NCBI RefSeq assembly: GCF_007970665.1
Contig: NZ_CP042430.1
Span: 2,356,001-2,420,000 of the forward strand
Direction of reading: 5' to 3'
Length of the DNA: 64,000 bases
Origin: Baekduia soli
Lineage (GTDB): Bacteria > Actinomycetota > Thermoleophilia > Solirubrobacterales > Solirubrobacteraceae
Shown: positions 33,724 through 42,114 of the stretch, piece by piece
How positions within the stretch are numbered: the first letter of the stretch is position 1
How the letters are laid out: every line of letters begins with the position of its first letter
Program-made: the position numbers and the translations under genes
Notes under the pieces: model-generated
Seen by the model: only the letters and a program-made list of their open reading frames with translations
Told to the model about the DNA's origin: nothing
Database searches by the model: none

Positions 33724-34917
33724 ATGAGGAGTTTCGTCCACGGGTCGCGGCGATGGCTGCTTGCAGTCGTCGGCGTGAGCCTGGCGTTCGCGGTCGCCGC
33801 GTGCGGCAGCAAGAACAACAGCAGCAGCAGCGGGAACAGCAACGTCAGCAAGGGCTCGGGCATCCGCGCGAGCACCGGCTCGCGTGCCGAGCAGGCCACC
33901 GCCGACGGCAAGAAGGTCGGCGCGTCGATGGGCGCGAAGGTCGCGCTGCCGGTCAAGACGATCGGCATCATCAACTTCCTGAACGGCATCGAGTCCTCCG
34001 ACCGCCTGGCCGCCACCGCCAAGCTGGCCGCGAGCAAGCTCGGCTGGAAGACCATCCAGTGCGACGGCAAGGGCACCCCGACGGTGTTCGTGGCCTGCGG
34101 CAACTCGCTGCTGGACCGCGGGGTGGACGGCATCGTCGAGATCGCCATCGACCCGAGCCAGATCCAGTCCGTGCTGACCAAGGCCAAGAAGGCCGGCGTG
34201 CCGGTCGTCCAGGCCGGCGGCGGCGCGCTGCCCAACGGCGACTTGGCCGGCAACTACGGTCCTGACGAGGTCAAGGCGGGCCAGGTGCTCACCGACGGCC
34301 TCATCAAGAAGCTCGGCCCCGGCGGCGGCGGCGTGATCATCCACGACTTCCCCGCGGCATGGGCGAAGGACCGCACCGATCAGCTGCGCAACCGCATCAA
34401 GCAGGGCAACACCAAGCTGACCATCCTGAAGAACACCATCACCGACGCGGCGAACATCGTCCCGTTCACGCGCAAGACCACGACCGACGAGCTCACGCAG
34501 TACGGCTCCAAGGTCAAGGCCTTCTGGATGGCGTTCGACACGACCGGCCAGATCGCCGGGCAGGTCATCTCGGCCAAGTACGCCGGCAAGTCGTTCCCCG
34601 ACAAGCCGCTCGTGGCGACGTTCCACGCCGATCTCGGCACCCTGGACCTCATGCGCCAGGGCAAGATCGACATGACGTCGGAGGCCAACTACGACGCGTC
34701 GGACTGGATCGCCGTCGACCAGATGGCGGAGTACTTCGCCCGCAAGACGCCCCCGTCGCAGGACAACCAGCCCAAGTACCCCGTGGTGGGCGACGTGTTC
34801 AGCTACGAGATCATCGACAGCAGCAACCTGCCGCCCAAGGGGCAGTACGTGGCGCCGAAGCTGGACGTGCCGTCCTTCTTCGCCTCCAAGTGGCAGACGG
34901 AGTTCACGACCGGCTGA
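33724..34917 (+). CDS. ABC transporter substrate-binding lipoprotein (RbsB-like)
   Basis: A 397-residue exported protein. The N-terminus has basic residues, a hydrophobic stretch (WLLAVVGVSLAFAV) and the lipobox AVAAC with Cys27, followed by a Ser/Asn-rich linker. The mature part fits the periplasmic-binding-protein type 1 fold (TIGIINFLNGIESSDRLAATA, DRGVDGIVEIAIDPSQ, GVPVVQAGGG). GGAGG precedes the ATG. It should deliver substrate to the permease encoded upstream. The binding residues do not identify the ligand. Confidence 0.88.
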   Translation: MRSFVHGSRRWLLAVVGVSLAFAVAACGSKNNSSSSGNSNVSKGSGIRASTGSRAEQATADGKKVGASMGAKVALPVKTIGIINFLNGIESSDRLAATAKLAASKLGWKTIQCDGKGTPTVFVACGNSLLDRGVDGIVEIAIDPSQIQSVLTKAKKAGVPVVQAGGGALPNGDLAGNYGPDEVKAGQVLTDGLIKKLGPGGGGVIIHDFPAAWAKDRTDQLRNRIKQGNTKLTILKNTITDAANIVPFTRKTTTDELTQYGSKVKAFWMAFDTTGQIAGQVISAKYAGKSFPDKPLVATFHADLGTLDLMRQGKIDMTSEANYDASDWIAVDQMAEYFARKTPPSQDNQPKYPVVGDVFSYEIIDSSNLPPKGQYVAPKLDVPSFFASKWQTEFTTG

Positions 34918-34942
34918 TCCCTGCCGGACCCCGCCGTCCGTC

Positions 34943-34969
34943 GTCCGCCGCCCGTCGTGGGCGGCGGAC
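34943..34969 (+). terminator. Strong hairpin after the transporter operon
   Basis: GTCCGCCGCCC at 34943-34953 and GGGCGGCGGAC at 34959-34969 form a perfect 11-bp stem with a 5-nt loop, 26 nt after the binding-protein stop. No U-tract follows. It separates the importer from the alcohol dehydrogenase gene starting at 35011. Confidence 0.65.
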
Positions 34970-35010
34970 GCGGCGGGCGGGTGCCGTCGTCGTCCGATCG
35001 TGCGAGACGC

Positions 35011-36064
35011 ATGCTCCAGCTGAGCTACCGCGGTGCGGGACGGCTTGCCGTCGATGAGGTGGCGGCGCCGGCGCTGCGCGCCGGCGAGGTGCGGGTGCGT
35101 GTGCACTCCACGGGTCTGTGCAAGTCCGACGTCTACGGCTACAGCGGTCGCAACGACCGCCGTGACGCGGTCCTGGAGCCCGGCGGCCTGATGGTCATGG
35201 GCCACGAGATCTCCGGCCACGTCGCCGAGGAGCACCCCGGCGCCGGCGGCCCCCCCGTCGGCACGCCCGTCGCCGTCAACCCGATCGTCGGCTGCGGCGC
35301 CTGCGCGCACTGCGAGGCCGGCGACGAGAACGTGTGCGAGCGGCGCACGGTGATCGGCTGCCTGCCGTCGGTGCCCGGCGGCTACGCCGAGACCGTCGCG
35401 GTCCCCGCCCGCAACGTCCATCCCCTCGCACCCGGCACGCCGCTGGAGTGGGGCGCCCTGGTCGAGCCGCTCACGGTCGGCGCCCACGGCGTCCGCCTGG
35501 CCGACCCCAGGCCCGGCGACAGCGTGCTCGTCATCGGCGGCGGCATCATCGGCCTCGGCGCGGCGCTGGCCGCGCGACGGCACGCGGGCGACGGCGTGCT
35601 CGTGCTCGAGCCGGTGCCCGAGCGCCGCGACCTCTGCGCGCGCCTGGGCCTGGAGGCCGCCGACCCCGGCGACGTGCTCGGCTCGGGCCGGCGGTTCGAC
35701 ATCGCCGTGGACTGCGTCGCGCGGCCCGAGACCTTCGCCGGCGCCGTGACCGCCGTGCCCCCCGGGGCATCGTCGTGCTCGTCGGCATCTGGGAGGACGT
35801 CATCCCGCTGCCGGTCAGCGACGTCGTCTGGCGCGAGACGCGGATCCACGGGTCCTACGGCTTCACCACCGCCGACTTCGCCGACGTCGTGGCGTGGGTG
35901 GGCCGCGGCGAGGTCGACCTCGCTCCGGTCATCGAGCACCGCGTGGGCTTCGACGGCGTCATCGACGCCTTCGCGGCCTACGCCGACGGCAGGCTGGACG
36001 CGGTCCGCACGCTCTTCCAGCCGGCGGCCCCGCCGGCCCCACCGATCCGACGACCAAGGAGTAG
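35011..36064 (+). pseudogene. Zinc-dependent alcohol dehydrogenase, two frameshifts (35764-35767 and 36035-36036)
   Basis: About 351 residues if repaired. This is a medium-chain zinc dehydrogenase: STGLCKSDVYG and GHEISGHV hold catalytic-zinc ligands, GCGACAHCEAGDENVC the four structural-zinc cysteines, and VLVIGGGIIGLGAALAARR the nucleotide-binding loop. After FAGAVTAVPPG the frame changes; GIVVLVGIWEDVIPLPVSDVVW continues in another frame. One G added to the G4 run at 35764-35767 joins them. A second added G at 36035-36036 gives the end PPGPTDPTTKE and a TAG three nt before the SDR start; without it the frame runs on into the SDR gene. Conserved residues are intact, so base-calling deletions are likely. 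Confidence 0.75.
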
Positions 36065-36067
36065 GAC

Positions 36068-36820
36068 ATGCTCGACACGGGACTCGCCGAGAAGGTCTGC
36101 CTCGTCACGGGCGGGGCCAAGGGCATCGGCCTGGCCACCGCCCGGATCCTCGCGGGGGAGGGCGCGGTCCTCGCCCTGGCCGACAACGACAAGGCCGGCC
36201 TGGACGCCGCCGAGGTCGGCCACGACGCCGACGACGACGTCCTGCGCATCGCCGGCGACATGTCCAAGCGCGCCGACGTGCAGCGCACGCTGGCCGAGGT
36301 CAAGGAGCGCTTCGGCCGCCTCGACGTGCTCATCCACTGCGCCGGCATCTACCGGATCGCCCCGTTGCCCGACGTGACCGACGAGGAGTGGGACGCCGTC
36401 CTGGACGTCAACCTGCGCAGCACGTTCCTGCTCGGCCAGGGCGCCATCGAGCTCATGCGCGAGCACGGCGACGGGCGCATCGTCCTGTTCAGCTCGTTCG
36501 CGTCGCGCACCGGCGGCCTGCGCTCCGGCGCGCCCTACGCGGCGTCGAAGGCCGGCGTGGCCGGGCTGTCGCGCCACCTCGCCGGCTACGGCGGCCCGCT
36601 CGGCGTCCGGGTCAACTGCATCCTCCCGGGACTGACGATGACGCCGATGACCACGATCCTCAGCGAGGACGCCTTCGAGGAGGGCATCGCGCGGACGCCG
36701 CTGCGCCGCGCGTCGACCGCGGACGAGCAGGCGAGCATCGCGGTGCTGCTCGCCTCCGATCTGACCAGCTTCGTCCACGGCGTGTCCCTGGACGTCAACG
36801 GCGGGATGTACATGGCATGA
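36068..36820 (+). CDS. Short-chain dehydrogenase/reductase
   Basis: A 250-residue classical SDR. TGGAKGIG at 14-21 binds the cofactor, and Ser143, Tyr157 and Lys161 (YAASK) form the catalytic set. It starts three nt after the TAG of the alcohol dehydrogenase and its stop overlaps the synthetase start (ATGA). Alcohol dehydrogenase, SDR and CoA ligase in a row suggest stepwise oxidation of an alcohol followed by activation of the acid, but the substrate is not evident. Confidence 0.85.
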   Translation: MLDTGLAEKVCLVTGGAKGIGLATARILAGEGAVLALADNDKAGLDAAEVGHDADDDVLRIAGDMSKRADVQRTLAEVKERFGRLDVLIHCAGIYRIAPLPDVTDEEWDAVLDVNLRSTFLLGQGAIELMREHGDGRIVLFSSFASRTGGLRSGAPYAASKAGVAGLSRHLAGYGGPLGVRVNCILPGLTMTPMTTILSEDAFEEGIARTPLRRASTADEQASIAVLLASDLTSFVHGVSLDVNGGMYMA

Positions 36821-38430
36821 CCGACGCACGGACGCACCTGGACCCCGCAACGCCGACGCTCGACGCGATGGGGGAGCGCACGATCACCGACCTGCTGGAG
36901 GAGCAGGCGGGCCAGTTCGGCGACCGCACGCTCATCGTCTTCGAGGACCGCACGGGCGCGATCACCGAGCTCAGCTACGCCGAGGTCCGCGACCGCGCCC
37001 ACCGCTGCGCCGCCGGGCTGGCCGCCAGGGGCGTCGGCCGCGGCGACTACGTCGTCGTGCACCTGCGCAACTGCCCCGAGCTGCTCGTCGCGTGGTTCGG
37101 GATGGCTCGGCTGGGCGCCGTCTTCGTGCCGTCCAACGTCGCGAACACCGCGTCGGAGATCGGGCACATCATCGCCACCACCGGCGCCCGGCGGGCGATC
37201 ACCGAGCCCGACCTCGTCGAGCCCGTCGAGCAGGCCGTCGCCGACGCCGGCGGCGGCCTGGAGATCCTCGTCGCGCGCGGCGCCGCCGGCTCCCATGCCC
37301 GCTTCGAGGACCTGCTGGAGACCGGCGGCCCGGTCCCCGACGACCAGGCGCGCTCCATGGACGTCTGCGAGCTCATCTTCACCTCGGGCACCACGCGCAA
37401 GCCCAAGGCCGTGATGCTCACCCACGCCAACTGCCTGCGCGCCGGGCTGGACTCCGTGCACTGCCTGTGGCTGACGCCCGGCGAGCGCTGCCTGACCGCG
37501 CTGCCGATGTTCCACGTCAACGCCCAGGCCTTCAACCTGTTCGGCAACCTGACCGTGGGCGGCACGCTCATCCTGCTCGAGGAGTTCCGGGCCTCGAAGT
37601 TCATGCGCCAGGTCCGCGAGCACGAGGCGACGCAGACCTGCCTCGTGGCGATGCAGCTGCGCACGCTCATCGCCCAGCCGGTCGACCCCGCCGAGCGCGA
37701 CCACAAGGTCCGCCGGCTCTTCTTCGCCATCAACGTCACCGACGAGGAGAAGGACGCCTTCGAGGAGCGCTTCGGCATCGAGCTGATCAACGGCTACGGC
37801 CTGTCGGAGGCCATGACGCTGCTGGCCTGCTCGCCCATCGCCGGGCCGCGGCGCTGGCCGTCGATCGGCCTGCCCTCGCCGGGCCGCCGGCTCCTGCTGC
37901 TCGACGACGAGGGCCGCGAGGTCGCCCAGGGCGAGGTGGGGGAGATCGTCGTGGAGGGGACTCCCGGGCGCGACATCATGCTCGGCTACCTCAACGATGA
38001 GGAGGCCACCGCCGCGGCGCTGCACGGGCGCCTGCTGCACACCGGCGACAACGCCTACGCTGACGAGAAGGGCTACCTGTACTTCTTCGACCGCAAGAAG
38101 GACATGATCAAGCGGGCGGGGGAGAACGTGTCGGCCATCGAGGTCGAGTCGACGCTGCTCGAGCACCCGCAGATCGCCGAGGCGGCCGTGGTCGGGGTGC
38201 CCGACGACATCCGCGACGAGGCCGTCGCCGCCGTGGTCGTGCCCACCGAGCCGGGCGTGCTCAGCGAGCAGGAGGTCATCGACTACTGCCGTGAGCACCT
38301 CTCGAAGTTCAAGGTGCCCACGCTGGTCACGTTCGCGACCCAGCTGCCGCGCACCTCGATCGGCAAGATCCGCAAGGACGAGCTGCGCAAGGAGCTGACC
38401 GGCGCGCCCGCGCCACCCCCGGCGGGGTGA
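36817..38430 (+). CDS. AMP-dependent acyl-CoA synthetase
   Basis: A 537-residue adenylate-forming CoA ligase. IFTSGTTRKPKAVMLTHAN replaces the usual Gly after TSGTT with Arg, LINGYGLSEAM is the acceptor motif, FDRKKDMIKRAGENVSAIEVE the hinge, and TSIGKIRKDELRKEL the C-terminal lysine region. It is the last gene of the alcohol dehydrogenase/SDR/synthetase set and is followed 11 nt later by the convergent TetR gene. It has normal family length. The acid substrate is unknown. Confidence 0.85.
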   Translation: MTDARTHLDPATPTLDAMGERTITDLLEEQAGQFGDRTLIVFEDRTGAITELSYAEVRDRAHRCAAGLAARGVGRGDYVVVHLRNCPELLVAWFGMARLGAVFVPSNVANTASEIGHIIATTGARRAITEPDLVEPVEQAVADAGGGLEILVARGAAGSHARFEDLLETGGPVPDDQARSMDVCELIFTSGTTRKPKAVMLTHANCLRAGLDSVHCLWLTPGERCLTALPMFHVNAQAFNLFGNLTVGGTLILLEEFRASKFMRQVREHEATQTCLVAMQLRTLIAQPVDPAERDHKVRRLFFAINVTDEEKDAFEERFGIELINGYGLSEAMTLLACSPIAGPRRWPSIGLPSPGRRLLLLDDEGREVAQGEVGEIVVEGTPGRDIMLGYLNDEEATAAALHGRLLHTGDNAYADEKGYLYFFDRKKDMIKRAGENVSAIEVESTLLEHPQIAEAAVVGVPDDIRDEAVAAVVVPTEPGVLSEQEVIDYCREHLSKFKVPTLVTFATQLPRTSIGKIRKDELRKELTGAPAPPPAG

Positions 38431-38440
38431 CCGCGGCCGC

Positions 38441-39061
38441 TCAGCGGACCTCGAGCCCCCGCAGCGCGATCCGCGCGAACGTCTCGGCGACCTCCTCGGC
38501 CGTCAGCGGGCCGCCCGGCTGGAACCACGTGTAGCCCCAGTTGGCCATGGCCAGCAGCGCCTTGGCCGCGATGGCCGGGGGCACGTCGACGAACGCGCCC
38601 CCCTCGCGGCCCTCGGTCAGGACGCGGTGCAGCATCTGCTCGTAGAAGTCGCGCTTGATGACCAGCTCGTTCCAGCGCTCGCCGCCGACGGAGCGGTGCT
38701 CGGCGAGGAAGACCGTGACGCCGTCGCGGTGGCGCGCGACGAACCCCATGGCCGACCGCAGCGTGGCGGCGACCTTCTCCGCCGGCGTGGCCGAGGAGCC
38801 GACGATCCGCATCATCTCGGCGATGAGCTCGTCGATCATCTGCTCGTGGATCGCGAAGAGCAGGTCCTCCTTGCGACGCACGTGGTGGTACAGGCTCGGC
38901 TTGCGCATGCCGACGGCGGCGGCGATCTCCGACATCGACGCGGCGTGGTAGCCGCGCTCGCTGAACACGCGGGTCGCGGCGGCGATGATGTCGGCGCGGA
39001 CCGGCGTCGCGGACCCAGTGTCCGGCCGGGCCGACCGGCGCTGCGGATCGGTCGGGGACAA
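38441..39061 (-). CDS. TetR-family transcriptional regulator
   Basis: A 206-residue regulator if started at the TTG at 39061, which has GGAGG four nt upstream; a GTG at 39118 would add 19 residues. The N-terminal helix-turn-helix is clear: ATRVFSERGYHAASMSEIAAAVGMRKPSLYHHVRRKEDLL. The C-terminal part is a ligand-binding domain of the fatty-acid-responsive TetR type. It is divergent from the 2-oxoacid dehydrogenase operon, and the palindrome CCTACCGTGCGGTAGG between them is the obvious candidate operator. Similar arms at 17385 and 15829 suggest further targets. Probable repressor released by an acyl-CoA or other intermediate. Confidence 0.85.
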   Translation of the reverse strand: MSPTDPQRRSARPDTGSATPVRADIIAAATRVFSERGYHAASMSEIAAAVGMRKPSLYHHVRRKEDLLFAIHEQMIDELIAEMMRIVGSSATPAEKVAATLRSAMGFVARHRDGVTVFLAEHRSVGGERWNELVIKRDFYEQMLHRVLTEGREGGAFVDVPPAIAAKALLAMANWGYTWFQPGGPLTAEEVAETFARIALRGLEVR

Positions 39062-39136
39062 GCAACCTCCAGGTCGTGGTCGGAGGACGGAATCCAGGTT
39101 TGCCGTGCTCCTCCGCACACGGTACAGTGGCCCCAG

Positions 39137-39152
39137 CCTACCGTGCGGTAGG
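39137..39152. promoter_or_regulatory. Palindrome CCTACCGTGCGGTAGG, candidate TetR operator
   Basis: A 16-bp inverted repeat with a single mismatch, in the divergent gap between the TetR gene and the E1-alpha gene, 31 nt upstream of the E1-alpha TTG start. The type of sequence and position are typical of TetR autoregulatory sites. Confidence 0.65.
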
Positions 39153-39183
39153 GAATGGTTCGGGGTCGAAGAGGAGATCGGTT

Positions 39184-40158
39184 TTGGCAGAGTCCCGCAC
39201 GTCCACGGTGGAGTCCCCGTCAGGAGCGGAGGCCGCGCAGGCGCGCTACCGCCTCATGCGGCTCAGCCGCCGCTTCGAGGAGACCGTCCACGAGCAGTTC
39301 CATGAGGGCAACGTCCCCGGGCCGCTGCACCTCTCCATCGGCCAGGAGGCCGTCGCGGTCGGCGCGATCTCGCCGCTGCGCGTCAGCGACGCCGTCCTCT
39401 CCACGCACCGCGGTCATCACCACTGCCTCGCCAAGGGCGCGAAGGCCGACCGCCTGATGGCCGAGCTGCTGGGCCGCGAGCCCGGCTACTCCCGCGGCCG
39501 CGGCGGCTCCATGCACGTCGCGATCCCCGACATCGGGCTGCTGGGCACGAACGGCATCGTCGGCGCCGGCATCCCGATCGCCACGGGCGCGGCGTACGGC
39601 ATGCAGGCCCAGGGCCGCGACGACGTCACGGTCTGCTTCTTCGGCGAGGGCGCCACCGGCACCGGGGCCTTCGGCGAGTCGTTGAACATCGCGGCGCTCT
39701 GGAAGCTCCCGCTCGTCTTCATCTGCGAGAACAACCAGTACGTCGAGCTCACGCCGCAGAGCGTGCACGTGGCCGGCGAGATCCACCGTCGCGGAGAGTC
39801 CTTCGGGATGCCCGGCGTCAAGGTCGACGGCAACGACATCGACGAGGTCCTCGCCGCGGTGGGCGACGCCGTCGCGCGGGCGCGTGCCGGCGAGGGCCCG
39901 ACGATGATCGAGGCGGTCACCTACCGCTGGTTCGGCCACTACGCCGGCGACAAGGCGGCCTACCGCGAGTCCGACGAGGTCGAGCAGTGGCGGGCCAAGG
40001 ACCCGCTCGTGCGCTCGCGCGCCAAGCTCGACGCGGCCGTGGCCGACGAGCTCGACGCCTCCGCCGAGGCCGAGATCCAGGCCGCGCTGGAGTTCGCCCT
40101 CAACAGCCCGATCACGGGCCCCGACTCCCTGGCCCTCGACCACCTCGCCACCACATGA
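39184..40158 (+). CDS. 2-oxoacid dehydrogenase E1 component, alpha subunit
   Basis: A 324-residue thiamine-diphosphate enzyme subunit. GHHHCLAKGA, RGRGGSMHVA and the cofactor motif from GEGATGTGAFGESLN to ENNQY (about 154-186) fit the PdhA/AcoA family. The TTG at 39184 has GAGGAG seven nt upstream. It forms a heterotetramer with the overlapping beta subunit and decarboxylates a 2-oxo acid, or cleaves acetoin, onto a lipoyl group. Pyruvate, acetoin and branched-chain oxoacid dehydrogenases share these features, so the substrate is open. No E3 gene follows, so the housekeeping dihydrolipoyl dehydrogenase must serve. Confidence 0.87.
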   Translation: MAESRTSTVESPSGAEAAQARYRLMRLSRRFEETVHEQFHEGNVPGPLHLSIGQEAVAVGAISPLRVSDAVLSTHRGHHHCLAKGAKADRLMAELLGREPGYSRGRGGSMHVAIPDIGLLGTNGIVGAGIPIATGAAYGMQAQGRDDVTVCFFGEGATGTGAFGESLNIAALWKLPLVFICENNQYVELTPQSVHVAGEIHRRGESFGMPGVKVDGNDIDEVLAAVGDAVARARAGEGPTMIEAVTYRWFGHYAGDKAAYRESDEVEQWRAKDPLVRSRAKLDAAVADELDASAEAEIQAALEFALNSPITGPDSLALDHLATT

Positions 40159-41156
40159 CCGCCACCACCGAGACCGCGCAGACGCGCTCCCTGAAGACCT
40201 GGCAGGGCATCAACCAGGCGCTCACCGAGGAGATGGAGCGCGACGAGCGCGTCGTCCTCGTCGGCGAGGACGTCGGGCGGCCCGGCGGGCCCTACGGGGT
40301 CACCCGCGGGCTGCTGGACAAGTTCGGCGGCCTACGGGTCCGCGACACCCCGATCAGCGAGGCCGTCCTCGTCGGCCTGGGCGTCGGCGGCGGCGCCGTC
40401 GGCCTGCGTCCCGTCGTCGAGATCATGTTCTTCGACTTCGCGATGATCGCGATGGACCAGATCGTCAACCAGGCGGCGAAGTTCCGGTACTTCTCCGGGC
40501 ACTCCATGCCGCTGACGATCCGCACGATGTGCGGGGCCGGCGGCCCCAACGGGGCGCAGCACTCGCAGAACTTCGAGGCGTGGTTCTGCGCGGTCCCGGG
40601 GCTGAAGGTGATCATGCCCTCCAACGCGCGCGACGCCAAGGGGCTGCTCAAGGCCGCGATCCGCGACGACGACCCGGTGCTGTTCATCGAGACGCTGGGC
40701 ATCCTGCCCACCCGCCGCGACGTGCCCGTCGACGAGGACTTCGTGCTGCCCATCGGCGTCGCCGAGACGCGCCGCGAGGGCACCGACGTCACCGTCGTGG
40801 CCATCGGCCGACTCGTCGACCGCGCGCTGGAGGCCGCCGAGACGCTGGCCGAGGAGGGCATCTCGGTCGAGGTCATCGACCCGCGCACGCTGTCGCCGCT
40901 GGACACCGATGCGCTGGTCGCGTCCATCCGGCGGACCGGCCGCCTCGTCACCGCGACGGAGGCCACCGCGCCGTGCTCCATCGGCTCGGAGGTCTGCGCG
41001 CTGGCCGTGGAGAACTGCCTGTCCGAGCTCAAGTCGGCGCCCGTGCGCGTCGCCTCCCCGTTCATCAACGTGCCGACTCCGGTGCCGCTCGCCGAGTGGC
41101 GCGCCCCGGGCCCCGACGCCGTTGCCGATGCCGTCCGAAAGGTGATGCAGGGCTGA
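40155..41156 (+). CDS. 2-oxoacid dehydrogenase E1 component, beta subunit
   Basis: A 333-residue subunit starting with ATGA overlap to E1 alpha. VVLVGEDVGRPGGPYGVTRGL, DTPISEAVLVGLGVGGG, MFFDFAMIAMDQIVNQAAKF and the C-terminal domain (VIDPRTLSPLDTDALVAS, VTATEATAPCSIGSEV) are characteristic of PdhB/AcoB/BkdB. It supplies part of the thiamine site and the E2-binding surface. Its stop shares a base with the start of the lipoyl-domain gene. Confidence 0.88.
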   Translation: MTATTETAQTRSLKTWQGINQALTEEMERDERVVLVGEDVGRPGGPYGVTRGLLDKFGGLRVRDTPISEAVLVGLGVGGGAVGLRPVVEIMFFDFAMIAMDQIVNQAAKFRYFSGHSMPLTIRTMCGAGGPNGAQHSQNFEAWFCAVPGLKVIMPSNARDAKGLLKAAIRDDDPVLFIETLGILPTRRDVPVDEDFVLPIGVAETRREGTDVTVVAIGRLVDRALEAAETLAEEGISVEVIDPRTLSPLDTDALVASIRRTGRLVTATEATAPCSIGSEVCALAVENCLSELKSAPVRVASPFINVPTPVPLAEWRAPGPDAVADAVRKVMQG

Positions 41157-41395
41157 TGTCCGACCGCGTGGAGATCGTCATCCAGGACCCCGGCAACACC
41201 GAGGAGGTCGAGATCGTCGGCATCGAGGTGAAGGTCGGCGACACGGTGGCCGAGGGCGATGCGCTGCTCGAGGTGGCCACCGACAAGGCCAACATGGACA
41301 TGGAGGCACCGTCGGCGGGCACCGTGGCCGAGATCCTGGTCTCCGAGGGCGACATCGTCCCCGTCACCCAGGTCCTGATGGTGCTGGAGTCATGA
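41156..41395 (+). CDS. Stand-alone lipoyl domain (E2 N-terminal domain as a separate protein)
   Basis: Only 79 residues, a complete biotinyl/lipoyl domain with the modification site Lys44 in TDKANMD and the mirror-image beta hairpins around GDTVAEGDALLEV and GDIVPVTQVLMVLE. Normally this domain is the N-terminus of E2. Here its stop overlaps the start of the catalytic E2 gene by ATGA. No single added base obviously fuses the two smoothly, and both have clean termini, so it looks like a genuine split. It would act as a free swinging arm between E1, E2 and E3. Confidence 0.8.
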   Translation: MSDRVEIVIQDPGNTEEVEIVGIEVKVGDTVAEGDALLEVATDKANMDMEAPSAGTVAEILVSEGDIVPVTQVLMVLES

Positions 41396-42114
41396 CCCAG
41401 GTCGCGGCGCCCACCGGGCGCGGCGAGCCCGAGGTCCGCAAGCTCTCGCTCATGCGCCGCGCCATGGCGCGGCGCATGGTCGAGGCGTCGGCGGTGCCGT
41501 GCTTCTACCTGCGCGTGACCGCCGACGCGACCGCGCTCATCGCCGCCCGCGCGCAGATCAAGGCCTCGGGGGTCACCCCGGTCCCGTCGATCAACGACTT
41601 CATCGTCCTGGCCGTGGGCCGGGCGCTGCGCGCGCACCCGCACGTCAACGCCTCCTGGGGCGACAACACGGTCGAGGTGCACCCGCGCGTCAACGTCGGG
41701 GTGGCCGTGGCGGTCGAGGGCGGGCTCGTCGTCCCCGCCGTCTACGACACCGACCGCCTGGACGTCCACGGTGTCGCCGCGGCCGTCCGCGAGGTCGCCG
41801 GCCTGGCCAACGCCCGCAAGCTGGGCCGCGAGCTGCTGGAGGACGCGACCTTCACGGTCTCCAACCTCGGCATGTTCGGCATCGAGGACTTCGACCCCAT
41901 CATCAACCCGCCCCAGGCGGCGATCCTCGGCGTCGGGACGGTCACGCCCGACGCCGCGGGGCGGCAGGCGATGCGCCTGACGCTGGGGTGCGATCATCGC
42001 GTTCTCACCGGCGCGGAGGGCGCGCCGTTCCTGGTCGACGTCAAGGAACGACTGCAGGACCCCGACGGCCTGCTGGCCGCCGGACCGGATCCGAGCGAGG
42101 AGGGAGCATCATGA
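41392..42114 (+). CDS. 2-oxoacid dehydrogenase E2 catalytic domain (acyltransferase) without lipoyl domain
   Basis: A 240-residue protein that is almost only the catalytic trimer-forming domain: KLSLMRRAMARRMVEASAVPCFYL at the start, TFTVSNLGMFGIEDFDPIINPP, and the active-site segment CDHRVLTGAEGAPFL with His and, in place of the usual Asp, Thr-Gly. There is no room for a peripheral-subunit-binding domain. It transfers the acyl group from lipoate to CoA. It overlaps both the lipoyl gene and the MmgE/PrpD gene by four nt. It looks like a compact, split version of the usual E2. Confidence 0.8.
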   Translation: MTQVAAPTGRGEPEVRKLSLMRRAMARRMVEASAVPCFYLRVTADATALIAARAQIKASGVTPVPSINDFIVLAVGRALRAHPHVNASWGDNTVEVHPRVNVGVAVAVEGGLVVPAVYDTDRLDVHGVAAAVREVAGLANARKLGRELLEDATFTVSNLGMFGIEDFDPIINPPQAAILGVGTVTPDAAGRQAMRLTLGCDHRVLTGAEGAPFLVDVKERLQDPDGLLAAGPDPSEEGAS

